Shown here in pieces: positions 53,046-64,000 of a stretch of DNA of 64,000 bases. The stretch is taken from contig JAJEKV010000039.1 in assembly GCA_021234155.1 (NCBI GenBank), positions 11,547,077 through 11,611,076 on the forward strand, written 5' to 3'. Within the stretch, counting starts at the first letter, position 1. Each line of letters begins with the position of its first letter. A program made the translations under genes and the position numbers. The stretch is from Isoetes taiwanensis. Lineage: Eukaryota > Streptophyta > Lycopodiopsida > Isoetales > Isoetaceae. The notes below the pieces were generated by a model. That model did not search any database and was not told the DNA's origin. It was given only the letters and a program-made list of their open reading frames with translations.

Positions 53046-54527
53046 TGTAAAAAAATTCAACGCAGCAAAGGGGTAAATTTTTTCCCTCTGTTTTCTTTAT
53101 CTCTTCTCTGTTGTTTCCATCTATGGTCTATACTCTAACGGCGCCCGACCTTCTTTTGGAGCAAATAAGGCAACGTCGAGTACCCCTGTATTATACACGA
53201 AAGCTTGATGATGAAACTGATGCATTATAAGTTCTTTGCCTCTCTATTTCGTTCATGATCTGTTTGATTGTCTGTCGCCTCTATCCACCCTTGCTGCCTA
53301 TGTTATTACCATCTCCTACATTGCTGACTGACTATGTTATAGTTTTAAGCTTTCATTTGTTGTATGTATGAGCAGTCGATGGGTAATTGGCCAGATGGTT
53401 ATGCTTGAGTTGGATCCGGCGCAAAACCCTGATTTCTCTGTGCTCTCTACATTCAGATCACGTAAAACTTTCACTTGCAGCAGCTATAATTTCCCATTGT
53501 TTATGGTTGAAACCCACTTGCAAGTCTAATTTTGGTATTTCTTCTACATAGTTACAGAATACAGTAATGCTAGACCGCATGCTACTTTGGATTAGTCATA
53601 GGCTCCGATATGGATACCGGTAAATGTGAATTCAAGAAAGCATTGCATAATATTAATCTGTTGTTCATCATATTCTAAGTTTTTCCTTCTTACAATAAAT
53701 TGCAGATCTTGTTGGACAGGAGCTTCAAAGTGATAGGCATTGCTCTCTGTGCAGGCTCCGCTTGGACACAGGTAAACACAAGTTAACTATATTCTAATTG
53801 GTGGAGTTAATTGCTGAGGTAATTTTATTTACTTCTTTAGTCTGCATCAATTGAACTGGCTGCTTGATAAGCTTGCATTCTATCGCTGGCACAAAAGTAT
53901 AGACGTAATTTCATTTAATTGCCATGTAACCTTGGCCAATTATTTACTCTACAGCAAGGTGTTGATGTAAAAAATATCGGGTGTCTTGTTGCTTTCCACA
54001 AGATTGTGCACAGGAAATGCATATGATCAATTTTAAAGGCTGTGGGTGATGGTAGTAATGTTTCCACCATATGTTATCTAGAACGGGGAACGTTTGCTGT
54101 TTAGGTTAATTATTTGCAATGCACAAAGAATACAAGGAAAAGTGTGTTTGCAGGCATGCGGTTGCATAGTATGAACAATCTATAGGTTTTTTATTATATT
54201 CTGAACTTTCTTATTATATTCATGTTCTCCAATGAACTTTTGCCTTAGCTGATTATTGGCCTACAGCTAACTATCAGGATTATTTTTTCATTCTTGTGTG
54301 TTTAAATTCCTTCATAGTGGCACAACCATTTCCTTCCTTATGTATGCATGCTTTGTGCTTACAGGTCACCGGAATCTCTAGCATTTGTGTTCGTATTCAT
54401 AGAAATGGAATCAAGGGGAGGATAGTCACAAGGTATATTTTGGATTGGTTTGTTTCTTCTTGAAAATAACAATGCTTTTGTTATGATTGTTGAGTTATTA
54501 TTTTAAATTCTTTTTAGGTGATACAAG

Positions 54528-56355
54528 TGCTTCAAAAACTAGCTCTAGTAGTAAGAGAAAGAAAGGTGAAGGGCCACAACAAAGTGATTGGTGGGAGGAA
54601 GTCAATGTCATTGGAATCGCAAAAGGGGAAACTGGAAGGAGAGGGGGAAAAGTGTGGAGATGCAAATATTGTCCCATGCAAAGAACTTCAGCTGTTAATA
54701 GAGTGCGGGGGCACTTACTTGGTGAAAAGGGACATGACATTCTACCATGTGCCGATATTCTTGAGGACAAAAGAATTGAGTTAAAGGAAATGGCGGATCA
54801 AATTGATGCCATTGTCACTAATAGAAAGCAAAGAAGAGAGGCCACATTTGCTGCTGCGGGTTATGATTTTGATATTGCATCAAGAAGAAGCAGGAGAGTT
54901 GAGGATGAAGACATGGATTATGCTCCACCTCCTTCTGAAAGTAGTGGTGACATCACAAGCTATTGCAGACCACCAAGACCACCTGTGAAAATGATGCAAC
55001 AAGATATTAAGCGTCTAGTAGAGAAAGAAAAGAGAGAGGAGTTGCAGGATGCTATTGGGGATTATTTTTATTGTTGTGATGTTCCTTTCGCTCATGCTAG
55101 AAATCCATTCTTCAAAGCCATGATACAAAAGGCAGGAGAATATGGGCGTGGAGCCGATTCTCCTTCAAGTGAAGCGCTTCGTGTGAAGATTCTAGAGCGG
55201 AAGGTAAAGAAAGTGGAAGATGAGCTTAGTGATTTCAGGGCTTCATGGAAGGATTGGGGGGTTACGTTGATATTTGATGGGTGGACCGATAAGTTTAGGG
55301 CGAAGTGCTTGAGGGATGTGTTGCATATTGTAGAGGACGAGCATACCAGAGAGACCCATGATATCACAAAAGGAGGAAAATCAGCCGTTAATCTTCATCG
55401 AGTTTGGAAGGAAAGTATAAAAAAAGTGGGTAAGGAGAATGTGGTGCATATTGTAGCCGATGGGGAGGTTGCAAATCGTGCTGCAGGTATTAAAGTTTTA
55501 AACTTCGTTTTGTTTAATTAAGCTATTGTTTTATGTTATTATTAAGGATGATCATTTGTAGTATTTAGTAAGCTTTCTTGCATTAGTTGCATGCAATTAA
55601 TTTGCTTGGTTGCTTGTAGGCAAACTCATAGAGGCGGATGAAGAACTAGGAGGCATATTTTTTACTCCATGTATGGCTCATTGTATCAACAACTTCATGA
55701 AAGATGTTGGAGGATTGCCTTATGTAAGTGGTCTCATTGAGAAAGGGAACACACTAGTTACTTTCGTTTGGCGTCATTCAAAGGTGAAGGACATTTTCCT
55801 TGAGCTCACAAAGAAGGAGCATAATGGTAAGGGCCTTCTTAGATACAGTGAAACAAGATTTGGCTACAACTTCATCATGCTTGAGCGTTTGTACGAGTTG
55901 AGAGATGAGTTGAAGCATCTTTTTGTGCATACTGATTACCGCAAGTTACCAGAAAGCAAAAACAAAAAAGGTAGTAATGGATTTAATTTCTTAATTCTTT
56001 ACTTATTATCTTTTTTATGGTTTCATTTCATAGGTGAGAAACTTATATAACTTGTTATTTATTTTGTAGGAAAAGAATGCTATCAAATTGTTTTTGATGA
56101 TAGCTATTGGGTAGAAGTGGCACATATTGTGGATGTTTTGGAGCCAGTGATGTTAGTTTTGCGCCTTGTTGATGGATCGGCTCCTTGCATTGGTAAGGTT
56201 TATGCTGCTTTAGATCAATTGCATGCTTCTTTTGAAGTGAAGGAGAAAGATGAGGAGAAGTGTCAAACATTGAGGGAATTGTTTAATAAGAGGAGGTTTG
56301 ACTACCAAACTCCTATCCTTGCTGCAGCATACTATTTGGATCCCGAATATGAAGG
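54528..56355 (+). CDS. hAT transposase, C-terminally truncated
   Basis: hAT transposases cut and paste their element by a DDE-type RNase-H-fold domain. Three exons join in phase: 54528-55486, 55620-55970 and 56070-56355, with TTTTAG/GTATTA, TTGTAG/GTAGTA and TTGTAG borders. Domains in order: BED-type zinc finger (WRCKYCPMQRTSAVNRVRGH), Arg/Glu-rich linker, AHARNPFFKAMIQKAGEYG, the DUF659-type start of the catalytic domain (WGVTLIFDGWTD, NVVHIVADGEVANRAAG), PCMAHCINNFMKDVG, RYSETRFGYNFIMLERLYEL, and LAAAYYLDPEYE. No stop interrupts these 500-odd codons. At LDPEYEG the frame runs into the 19-bp minisatellite and stops soon after. The true first exon was not identified. Confidence 0.85.
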
Positions 56356-57213
56356 ACCTTGGCATGTTGGAGCCGAGGTGGCATGGTGGAGCCCACATGG
56401 CATGTTTGAGCCTAGGTGGCATGTTGGAGCCTAGGTGGCATGTTGGAGCCCACATGGCATGTTTGAGCCTAGGTGGCATGTTGGAGCCACCTTGGCATGT
56501 TTAAGCCTAGGTGGCATGTTTGAGCCACCTTGGCATGTTGGAGCCCACATGGCAAGTTGGAGCATATGTGGCATGTTGGAGCCCACGTGGCATGTTTGAG
56601 CCACTTTGGCATGTTTGAGCACGTTGGAGCCTAGGTGGCATGTTATATTGGAGCCACTTTGGCATGTTGGAGCCTAGGTGGCATGTTGGAGACCACATGG
56701 AATGTTTGAGCCACCTTGGCATGTTTGAGCCTAGGTGGCATGTTAGAGGCACCTTGGCATGTTGGAGCCCACGTGGCATGTTTGAGACACCTTGGCATGT
56801 TGGAGCCTAGGTGGCATGTTGGAGCCCACGTGGCATGTTTGAGCCACCCTGGCATGTTGAAGCCCATGTGGCATGTTTGAGCCACCTTGTCATGTTGGCC
56901 TAAGTGGCATGTTGTGAGCCACCTTGGCATGTTGGAGCCCACGTGGCATGTTTGAGCCACCTTGGCATGTTAGAGCCTAGGTGGCATGTTAGAGCCACGG
57001 TGGCATGTTTGAGCCAACTTGGCATATTTAAGCCTAGGTGGCATGTTGTGAGCCACCTTTGCACGTTGGAGCCTAGGTGGCATGGTGGAGCCCACGTGGC
57101 ATGTTTCCGCCACCTTGGCATATTGGAGCCTACATGGCATGTTAGAGCCCGTGCGGCATGTTGGAGCCACCTTGGCATGTTGGAACCACCTTGGTGGCAT
57201 GTTTGAGCCACCT
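56356..57213 (+). repeat. 19-bp minisatellite, block 2
   Basis: More than 40 units of the same GGCATGTT(G/T)GAGCC repeat as at 52541-52880, same orientation. Variants include ATATT-containing units. Its open frames on both strands (WHVGA..., PPRLKHAK...) arise from the repeat and are not genes. Confidence 0.95.
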
Positions 57214-57747
<534 letters not shown>

Positions 57748-58104
57748 TTGAGGATGAATTTGAGGGGTTTACAGGAGATGGAGAATGAAGATACAAAGAA
57801 TGAAGTGGCTAATTTCTTTACATGCAGGATGAAACTTGAAGGGATAGAAATAGAGGATGCTTTCAGGGCAGGCCCAAAAGGAGCTAAACCACGGAATGTA
57901 GTGGTCAAATTCTCTAATCGTCATAGCAGAATTAAGGTGTTGCAGAAAAAGACGGAATTGAAAGGAGAGAATATCTGGATTAATGAAGATCTCACTAAGG
58001 AGCAATATGAGAATCACAAGATAGAAATTCAGAAATTTAAGGCTGCTAAGCAGAGCAATAAGAAGGCATTTTGGAAGAATGGGAAGGTGCTAGTCTCGGA
58101 CTAG
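57748..58104 (+). pseudogene. LINE ORF1 C-terminal part
   Basis: Reads VANFFTCRMKLEGIEIEDAF, RAGPKGAKPRNVVVKFSNRH, SRIKVLQKKTELKGENIWIN and EDLTKEQYENHKIE. The AFR-x-G ... PR-x-(V/I)-x-V-x-F ... I-x-I-x-EDL pattern is the RNA-binding C-terminal half of LINE ORF1 proteins (nucleic-acid chaperone). Its stop at 58102-58104 lies about 20 bp before the endonuclease ATG, as in bicistronic LINEs. The N-terminal part is absent. Confidence 0.75.
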
Positions 58105-58125
58105 GAAATAGAGGCCATCAGGATT

Positions 58126-58935
58126 ATGGCATGGAACATAAACCAATTGAGTACTGGAAAGGTTCACTCGATGGGGGATGTTCTAGCATCAGTAGACTTA
58201 GCCTTCTTTTTAGAAACATGGGAGCACGAGGAATATGGATTGCCAGACATTCCAGGGTTTTGTTTGTTACATTCAGTATGGAACAAGAAAGGTTGGAGGC
58301 GAAGAGGATATGGAGGGGTTGCTTGCTATATCAGAGATGAATTAAAACATGTTGTTGCCGTAGTAAAAGACTCAAAGCAGTATATATGGGTGGAGTTGCT
58401 TGGAAAGGACCGAAAGATGTTTATTGCAGGGTGTTATTTCCCGCCTTTAAAGCAACAAACTTATAATATGTACAACTTGGATATGGAGGACCCATTTCTG
58501 ACACTTGAGCAAGATATATCTTCTTTTTTGTCCAGGGGCGAAGTGGTGCTTATGGGAGATTTTAATGGTAGAACGGCGAGAAAGCAGGCAGCAATAGCAA
58601 GTGCATGTGGAGATCCAATGTGGATGGAGCAGCTGGATGAAAGGGAATTGGGAGACATTGGGTGGAGCCGCACTTCAATGGATATGGACCAGTGGCCTTC
58701 GCCTTTGGGTACCGCCCTGTTGAACATGTGTAGTGGTTTGAATTTACTACTGTATAATGGTACTAAAAGTTTTCCAGACCCTTCCAAATGCACATGCCGA
58801 GGTAAAAGTGTAGTGGATTATTTTATTGCAGCAAAGACATTTTGTAAATGATGTCACCTACTTGCAAATCCTAGATGAGAGAAGTGAATCGGACCATGTA
58901 CCAATTATTGCTTCTATCGAGGAACCTCTTGTGTG
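58126..58935 (+). pseudogene. LINE APE-like endonuclease
   Basis: Nicks target DNA to prime reverse transcription. Motifs in order: MAWNINQLS (N), LAFFLETW (E-T-W), RRRGYGGVACYIRDE, VLMGDFNGRTA (G-D-F-N), GKSVVDYFI (D-Y) and, after a one-base frame change at about 58850, SDHVPIIASI (S-D-H). All catalytic residues of the APE fold are present, but the frame change separates the last motif, with a stop at 58851, from the rest. The following RT part is reached only across further stops near 58935-59100. Confidence 0.85.
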
Positions 58936-59109
58936 AGAGGGATGAGGGTGTGCTAATCCTAATAGCCCGGGCGATTTATGTAGTGGAAAGGAAGAAAGAT
59001 TCTTACCTTAGCATGTTTGAGGAGGCGTTGTGAGCAGGTAGTATGGCCTAAGGGGCGGATGAGATAAGCACTCTCCCGACCTCTTTGATCAACGACCTTT
59101 ACTGCAGAC

Positions 59110-59855
59110 ATGTTTTTTTCTCCGGGTCGAGGGCGGAAAGGTTTGCCTTGCAATGGCTGGTTTGATATGGAGTGCAAAATAAAAAGAAAGCAGTATAAGG
59201 ATGCAAAGGGGGAAATTCGGGGGCAATTGATCAAAGAGTTTAAGACTCTTACTAAAGCAAAGAAGAGGGTTTTCTTGCAACGCAAACAAGAGGAGTTGGT
59301 TGGGAGTTTGTTGGTAGATCCCTTTAAGTTTTGGAAGAAGCTTAAGCAAGGTAAACATGAAACACCCCTGTTCAGTGCAAGTGCCTTGCTAGATCAAGTA
59401 AAGAAATTATATCATGTGGAAGGTCTGCAAGATGAATGGCAGGGCAGGGAATGTGATTTGGTTTTCTCATATGAGGATGTTCAATGGGGGCTTAACAAGT
59501 TGGCAAACAGGAAGGCAGCAGATCCCACGGGATTAGTGGCAGAACTCTTGAAGTGGGCAGGACAAAAAATGGTAGAGGGGCTTACACTAATGTTTAATGC
59601 AGCGGTCAAAGAGGGATTTCCTTCATCGTGGCAAAATAATCGAGTAGTGCCCATTCATAAAGCAGGTGATAAAAGCGATCCCAACAACTACAAAATGATT
59701 ATGGTTAGTAATTTGTTTGCTAAGCTGTATGCCACAATTGTTGAACATAAGATTAGCATGTGGGCAGAGATGCATGGTGTCAGGGCTAAGGGTCAGGCAG
59801 GGTTTCGGCCTCAGAAATCCACAATAGATCACCTTGTTACTTTTAGGGCCATGAT
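59110..59855 (+). pseudogene. LINE reverse transcriptase, N-terminal part
   Basis: Reads PCNGWFDMECKIKRKQYKDA, then DVQWGLNKLANRKAADPTGL, VAELLKWAG, FPSSWQNNRVVPIHKAGDKS and RAKGQAGFRPQKSTIDHLVT, followed by FRAMI. These are the fingers region and motifs 0-2a of LINE RTs (GFRP...ST-DH). The frame meets the hAT MITE at 59856 and ends within it. The missing continuation is found from 60165 on. Confidence 0.9.
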
Positions 59856-60164
59856 CAGTGATGACTTTAAGGTGTGAAACTTCGTAAAGTTGCTATATTT
59901 TGCCATTTTTTAAAATCTGGATTCGATGGTTTACTAGGATGCGTACGCTAAAGAACTTATAAAATCGCCAAAATTTGATAATATTCATCCCAATTATAGT
60001 AAAATTTGCCAAATTAATGGACATTTTACAGTAAAAACCTCATTTTTATGGTAAAACATCCAATTCTACTAAATTCGTTTCTATAAAAATGTTGGAAAAA
60101 TAGGAAACAATCGCCACCATTTCTATAGTTTAGAAGCAGCTGGAGGATGATAAAGTCATCACTG
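59856..60164. mobile_element. hAT MITE inserted in the LINE RT
   Basis: 309 bp, terminal inverted repeats CAGTGATGACTTTA / TAAAGTCATCACTG, flanked by a perfect 8-bp duplication GCCATGAT (59848-59855 and 60165-60172). CA(G)TG ends and 8 bp are the hAT rule. AT-rich interior, no coding. Removing it with one GCCATGAT restores the LINE frame exactly (TFRAMIDAVKGM), which proves both insertion and boundaries. Confidence 0.97.
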
Positions 60165-61232
60165 GCCATGATAGATGCTGTCAAAGGGATGCGCAAACCT
60201 TTGTTTGCCACGTTTGTGGATTGCACTAAGGCTTTTGACACAGTTTGTAGGAGCAATCTCTGGACTAGCTTGGAACGCATAAATGTGCCTATAGAATATA
60301 GAGATGCTGTGAGATTGTTATATGAGAAAGTGTTAGTTACACTATCTACTCCATTTATTGAAGAGTGTGATGAGGCAGTGGTCAGTAACATGGGCGTTAA
60401 ACAGGGATGTCCTATGTCGCCAACGCTCTTTGGTATATTTATTGATGAATTAGAAGAGTGGATACAAGAACATGGAGGGGAGGGGACTCCTCTGGCAGGC
60501 TATGTTGTTCTCTTGCTTTTATATGCAGATGATATTGTACTGATCGCACGAAGTAAGGAGGGGATGCTAAGACACTTGGACGCTTTGGCTTCTTTCTGTG
60601 ATGCTAAGGGATTGCAGGTGAATATGAGCAAAACTAAGGTGGTGATTTTTGGGACAACGTTGGATAAAAACTATGAGTTCTTTTATAAGGGCAATTCAGT
60701 GGAGATTTCTACATCTTACAAATATTTGGGGATCATGGTAGATAAGAATTTCAGATGGAATCAAACAATAGAGCAAAGAATAAATGGAGGGCTCAAGGCC
60801 TTTTTTGCTATGCAGAGGAAATGTGTTAAGGCAGATATATGGAGATTCAGTTTAAAAAGAATGCTATTCAAGACTCTAGTGCAGGCAGTTGTGCTTTATG
60901 GGTGTGAAGTATGGGGACCAGGCTTATCTTTAGAGCTGTGGCAAAAAATTGAAAAGGTGCAAAAGAAATTCCTGCATGCAGAGCTTGGAGTTAAAATGCA
61001 AACTCCATATGAAATGATGTTAGCAGAATGCGGTATGTTGCCCTTGGAATGTGAAGCCTTATGCCAATTTTTAACCTACTTGAGCAAAGTAGGCGGTCTT
61101 GATGAAACTAGTCTCCCTCGTTTGGCTTTGAAGGAGTCTTTCGACCGAGGCTGGTATGCAGAAGGTATGGTGTGGCTAAGAAAATGGGGGCTCTGTATTG
61201 AGGACCTTGAGCGTAATAAAGGGGCGGATTAG
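60165..61232 (+). pseudogene. LINE reverse transcriptase, catalytic and thumb part
   Basis: In one frame: LFATFVDCTKAFDTVCRSNL (motif A with catalytic Asp), VVSNMGVKQGCPMSPTLFGI (motif B), LLLLYADDIVLIAR (motif C, YADD), GLQVNMSKTKVVIFG (D), YKYLGIMVD (E), then QAVVLYGCEVWGPGLSLELW and YEMMLAECGMLPLECEALCQ. All RT catalytic residues are intact over 350 codons. A TAG follows ERNKGAD at 61230-61232, and the C-terminal segment continues in another frame. Confidence 0.92.
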
Positions 61233-61235
61233 GGA

Positions 61236-61765
61236 ATGGGTTGGGGAGAGGTCACCAATCTGAGTTGGTCTAGACGAGGCACAAAGATGTTGCATTACGA
61301 GAGAGCAAATGAACCCAATGTTGCGGAGATGGATTATCTTAATGGCAATATCTCTACCAAAAAAGACATGTTATTTGCGAGGATGAGGTTGAGTGCACAT
61401 CACCTAAACGTTGAGGTGGGGGCGATGGGGCGTGTATAGCACGTGAGCATAGACTTTGTCGAGCCTGCAGAGCAAATGAAGTTGAGGATGAAGAACATGT
61501 GATTCTCAAGTGTCCAGCATACCAAACTTTGAGGAGTAGGTTTGAGATTGGGGTTTCTACTCTTGTTGCTTTTTTCAGATTGCCAGCAACCCGAGTTGCG
61601 AGTTTTTTATTGGATTTGTTACAAATGAGGGAGACGGTTATCAAAGTATCTAGGGATATTATTAGTGATGGAGAGGAGAGCGAGCTTGATGATGAGCCTC
61701 TTTGTGAGGCCTTATCACAAGAAGATATTTTTGATTTTGAAAATGTTTTTCTAGATGTCTCATAG
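61236..61765 (+). pseudogene. LINE C-terminal Cys/His segment
   Basis: Two frames together read MLHYERANEPNVAEMDYLNG, MRLSAHHLNVEVG, then LCRACRANEVEDEEHVILKC and PAYQTLRSRFEIGVS, with an acidic tail ending DIFDFENVFLDVS and a stop at 61763-61765. C-x2-C ... H-x4-C is the zinc-finger-like motif at the end of many LINE ORF2 proteins. One base is gained or lost near 61420. Confidence 0.8.
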
Positions 61766-61796
61766 ACCTGATGGTCTCAAAAGATGGATTAATACA

Positions 61797-61826
61797 TTTC
61801 ACTTCACTTCACTTCACTTCACTTCA
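61797..61826 (+). repeat. (TTCAC)n LINE 3' tail
   Basis: Five to six TTCAC units instead of poly(A), directly followed by another LINE. Short tandem-repeat tails are characteristic of several LINE clades outside L1. Confidence 0.8.
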
Positions 61827-64000
61827 GCCTTATGTCGATCTATATGATGACATCAAAGAAGACAAAGGGCCAAGGTGGTTATGTTGCTTGGCGACTTTAA
61901 TGCACGCCACGGGAAGCGAAAGCAGTTCAAAATTTGAGCCCCGGGCAGAGGACGCCTTGCAAACTGAACCCCGCAGAGGTGGCTTGGTCAAGGATATCGG
62001 ATGACACCATATTTGGCGCTATATGGCGATTCTTTGTTCTTTGGGTAGTATCTTTGACCTGGTTATCTGTAATGGGTTGGTGCAATGGCCGTCTTCCATT
62101 GCCGCGACTTGTAGACAGGAGAACCAAGGGGGCGGCTCCGGTGTAGTGGATTATCTGGCGGTTGAGGAACGGGTGCCGACTGGTTACTCATTTTTCCATC
62201 GGGAATGCACACTTCGGGACGAGGAAGTAGACTCCACCACCGCCCCCCTGTTCATGCATCTCGTGGGAAGCTCCCGTGCACCCACGCCTCAACACCTGGG
62301 TGCCCTCCCGCGCTGGACTACCACCGCGAGTGGGGGACCTATGCCCCATTGCTTGAGCATGATCTGGCGGATCAGCCGCAACTCCCCCACACTTCAAGAA
62401 CAAACCGCCTTTCCGACTCACCGCGGCGACGGCCGCGAGAAAGATGCTTTGGGAGAGGCCGCCACGGCAAGCCTCGTGCACCACCACCTTCCCCGCGAAC
62501 CGATGGTTTGATGATGAGTGTCGGGAGCTCAAACGCACACTCCGGCAAGTCATCGATCCCATCTCTAAGCCCCTGTGCCGCCGGGCCAATACCGTTCCTT
62601 TCAAGAACAAGAAGGCGATGATACCTCGCAGAGCATCAGCAATGATGTTTGGTCTCCCCGACCGCACCCCAGGACATTCTCGAGAAGGGTCTTGAGCAAG
62701 CCCGCCGCGACCCTCTGGGAACATCACCCTGAGCAATGGGTACAGTGATTTGCAAATAATTTATGATGACCGGCTTCGGGGTCGCACCAGTCCCCTCCAC
62801 GATAGGCATGGCTCGGGTTATCAGGGGATGTCATCATGGGCCTACAAATTTAGCTAATGGGAAGGCAGATTTAGATGGCATGCAGAAGCTTCCGAAATGG
62901 GCTGGGCCTCCATCGGTGCCTGTTCTCCGCGGCATTGTTCAATAAAGCATTGCGAGAAGGCTTCCCACGCAATGGACCACTAGTAGAGTAGTGCCCATAT
63001 ACAAAGCAGGGGGACCCTCAATGCCCGCCAACTACCGCACTATTATGGTCGACTCTCTCTTTGCAAAATCGTTATCGGGCATCCTTGAGGCGGGCCGACA
63101 ATATGGGCAGAGGGAAACGGAGGTGCGAAGCTCTTACTGTGCAGGTTTTCGCCCGCACATTCCACCATTGATCATATCTTCACTTTCTGCGCACATTGAT
63201 TGAAGATAGCAGGAATCGCCCGTAACCTCGCATCGTTGTTTCGTGGATTTTGCAAAGGCATTCGACACGATTACCGCAATAAGCTATGGGACGCATGCGG
63301 CACTGGGGACCCCCGACTTGCGCGAATCGCGATATATAAATGCGAGGCATGCTCGTGCCGTATCACATCAGCAAGACAGCGGCCGGTGACCGGTAGCATT
63401 GAGTGCGTCGGGGTTGCCCCTCTCCCCACACTCTTTGGTTTTGTACATTGATCGGTTGGAAGATTGGCTCTCGAGCATGGAGGTGCAAAGACATATCATG
63501 CATCACACAATCCGCAACTCATATATGCCGACGATGTCAACCTCATGGCCTATACTCCGGAGGACATGCAACGCCACTGGATGCTCTTGACACTTTTTGC
63601 CAATTCATCGCATGCAAGTTAACTTGGCCAAAACTAGGGTGCCGCTAGTTGCATCATCCCGTCGACCAAGGCTTCCCACATTCACTTACTGTGGGGGGGG
63701 AGGTAGAGGTGGCTCCGACCTACAAGTACTTGGGGATTGAGTTCTCAACTACCACCCATTGGGATGCGGCTATCAGGTTAAGGGGTCACTGCGGGTTGGA
63801 AAGCACTATATGCCATGCAGAACAACACCCACAAGGCAGAGTTGTATGCCAGGGTCACCGATCACATTTGTTTCGGGCCTTGGTTGAGCCGCCTTTTGTA
63901 TGGGGCAGAAGTTTGGGGTCCAAGTGATATCCCTCAACACCGGAATGACCTCGGCGGGTGCAGAAGGCCTTCTTGGCACGGGCCCCGGGGTGAAGTCCAC
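61827..64000 (+). pseudogene. second LINE, GC-rich, heavily frameshifted, runs off the window
   Basis: Related to the first LINE but far more GC-rich. Recognisable pieces in order: KVVMLLGDFNARHGKRKQF (endonuclease), GGGSGVVDYLAVEE, NRWFDDECRELKRTLRQ, LANGKADLDGM, PANYRTIMVDSLFAKSLS, CAGFRPHIPPLI, FVDFAKAFDTI with a frame change inside, PLPTLFGF, IYADDVNLMAY (YADD), VEVAPTYKYLGIEFST and LLYGAEVWGPSDIPQ near the end. Almost every motif lies in a different frame from the last, so about ten or more indels have accumulated. Its 5' end begins right after the tail of the first LINE, inside the endonuclease. The 3' end lies outside the window. Confidence 0.85.

Larger units (their letters stand above)
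52884..56355 (+). mobile_element. hAT DNA transposon, 3' part lost
   Basis: Begins after the first minisatellite block with subterminal GAATACG palindromes, followed by about 1.4 kb of non-coding leader and then the spliced transposase gene. The element stops inside the coding sequence at 56355, where the second minisatellite block begins. The last third of the transposase, including the dimerisation domain, and the right terminal repeat are missing. A terminal repeat and target duplication therefore cannot be checked. Confidence 0.7.
57748..61826 (+). mobile_element. LINE retrotransposon with ORF1 end, endonuclease and RT
   Basis: Contains, in order, the end of ORF1, an APE-type endonuclease, a reverse transcriptase with YADD box and a C-terminal Cys/His segment, and ends with a short (TTCAC)n tail at about 61797-61826. 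It is opened by a 309-bp hAT MITE in the RT. Without that MITE and two or three single-base frame changes it would be nearly complete except for its 5' end, which abuts the (CT)n(AT)n tract. The fragment at 39526-40354 belongs to a related family. Confidence 0.9.

Noticed and set aside
52541-57213. CRISPR-like array of regular short repeats
   Set aside because: Units are contiguous without unique spacers, and the context is a plant genome with introns and transposons.
62188-62736. 182-residue minus-strand frame
   Set aside because: Antisense in the GC-rich second LINE, where long chance frames are expected.

Overview
The window is nuclear DNA of a plant, probably a large, repeat-rich genome. 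The evidence is plant-type spliced genes with GT-AG introns, an NB-LRR relic, Ty1-copia and TRIM retroelements primed by initiator-Met tRNA, several LINEs, hAT elements and many foldback repeats. I cannot name the species. Nothing bacterial, viral or organellar was recognised. Almost every gene is broken by stops, frameshifts or insertions, so this is mostly a graveyard of mobile elements with a few host-gene fragments.

Left part (1-9.4 kb). A Ulp1/SUMO-protease-like gene on the minus strand is split by a 4.3-kb element (2172-6479) with perfect 29-bp terminal inverted repeats and a 4-bp target duplication (AAAA). The element shows no recognisable transposase. It carries plus-strand, intron-containing host-like sequence: a coiled-coil/RING-H2 protein, an acidic nuclear-type segment and an FCP1/NIF-type HAD phosphatase, all frameshifted. 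A 256-bp relative with the same terminal motif and its own 4-bp duplication (AGCA) lies at 27960-28215. I consider this pair the most interesting system in the window: a gene-carrying TIR transposon family with its miniature form.

Middle (9.4-31 kb) is mostly non-coding. It holds a CACTA-like transposase N-terminus, one copy of a transposon C-terminal domain, a 549-bp foldback, an NB-LRR relic, a PP2C-like exon, a 369-bp tandem duplication and several unrecognised multi-exon relics.

31-36 kb is a nested retroelement. A 4.57-kb Ty1-copia element with its own 5-bp duplication (AATGG) sits inside the first LTR of a 419-bp TRIM. The copia lacks the reverse-transcriptase core and part of the integrase, so it is non-autonomous.

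36-50 kb has a PNRC-motif gene, a LINE 3' fragment fused to a second copy of the transposon C-terminal domain, a decayed transposase-like gene, palindromic GCACCGTGGCCACGGTGC repeats, a minus-strand L1-like LINE with a poly(A) tail, hairpin repeats and a long-chain acyl-CoA synthetase exon relic.

50-64 kb contains low-copy tandem repeats and two blocks of a 19-bp minisatellite that flank a 3'-truncated hAT transposase gene. A long (CT)n(AT)n tract then leads into a nearly full LINE, whose reverse transcriptase is interrupted by a 309-bp hAT MITE with a perfect 8-bp duplication. A second, GC-rich, badly decayed LINE runs off the window end.
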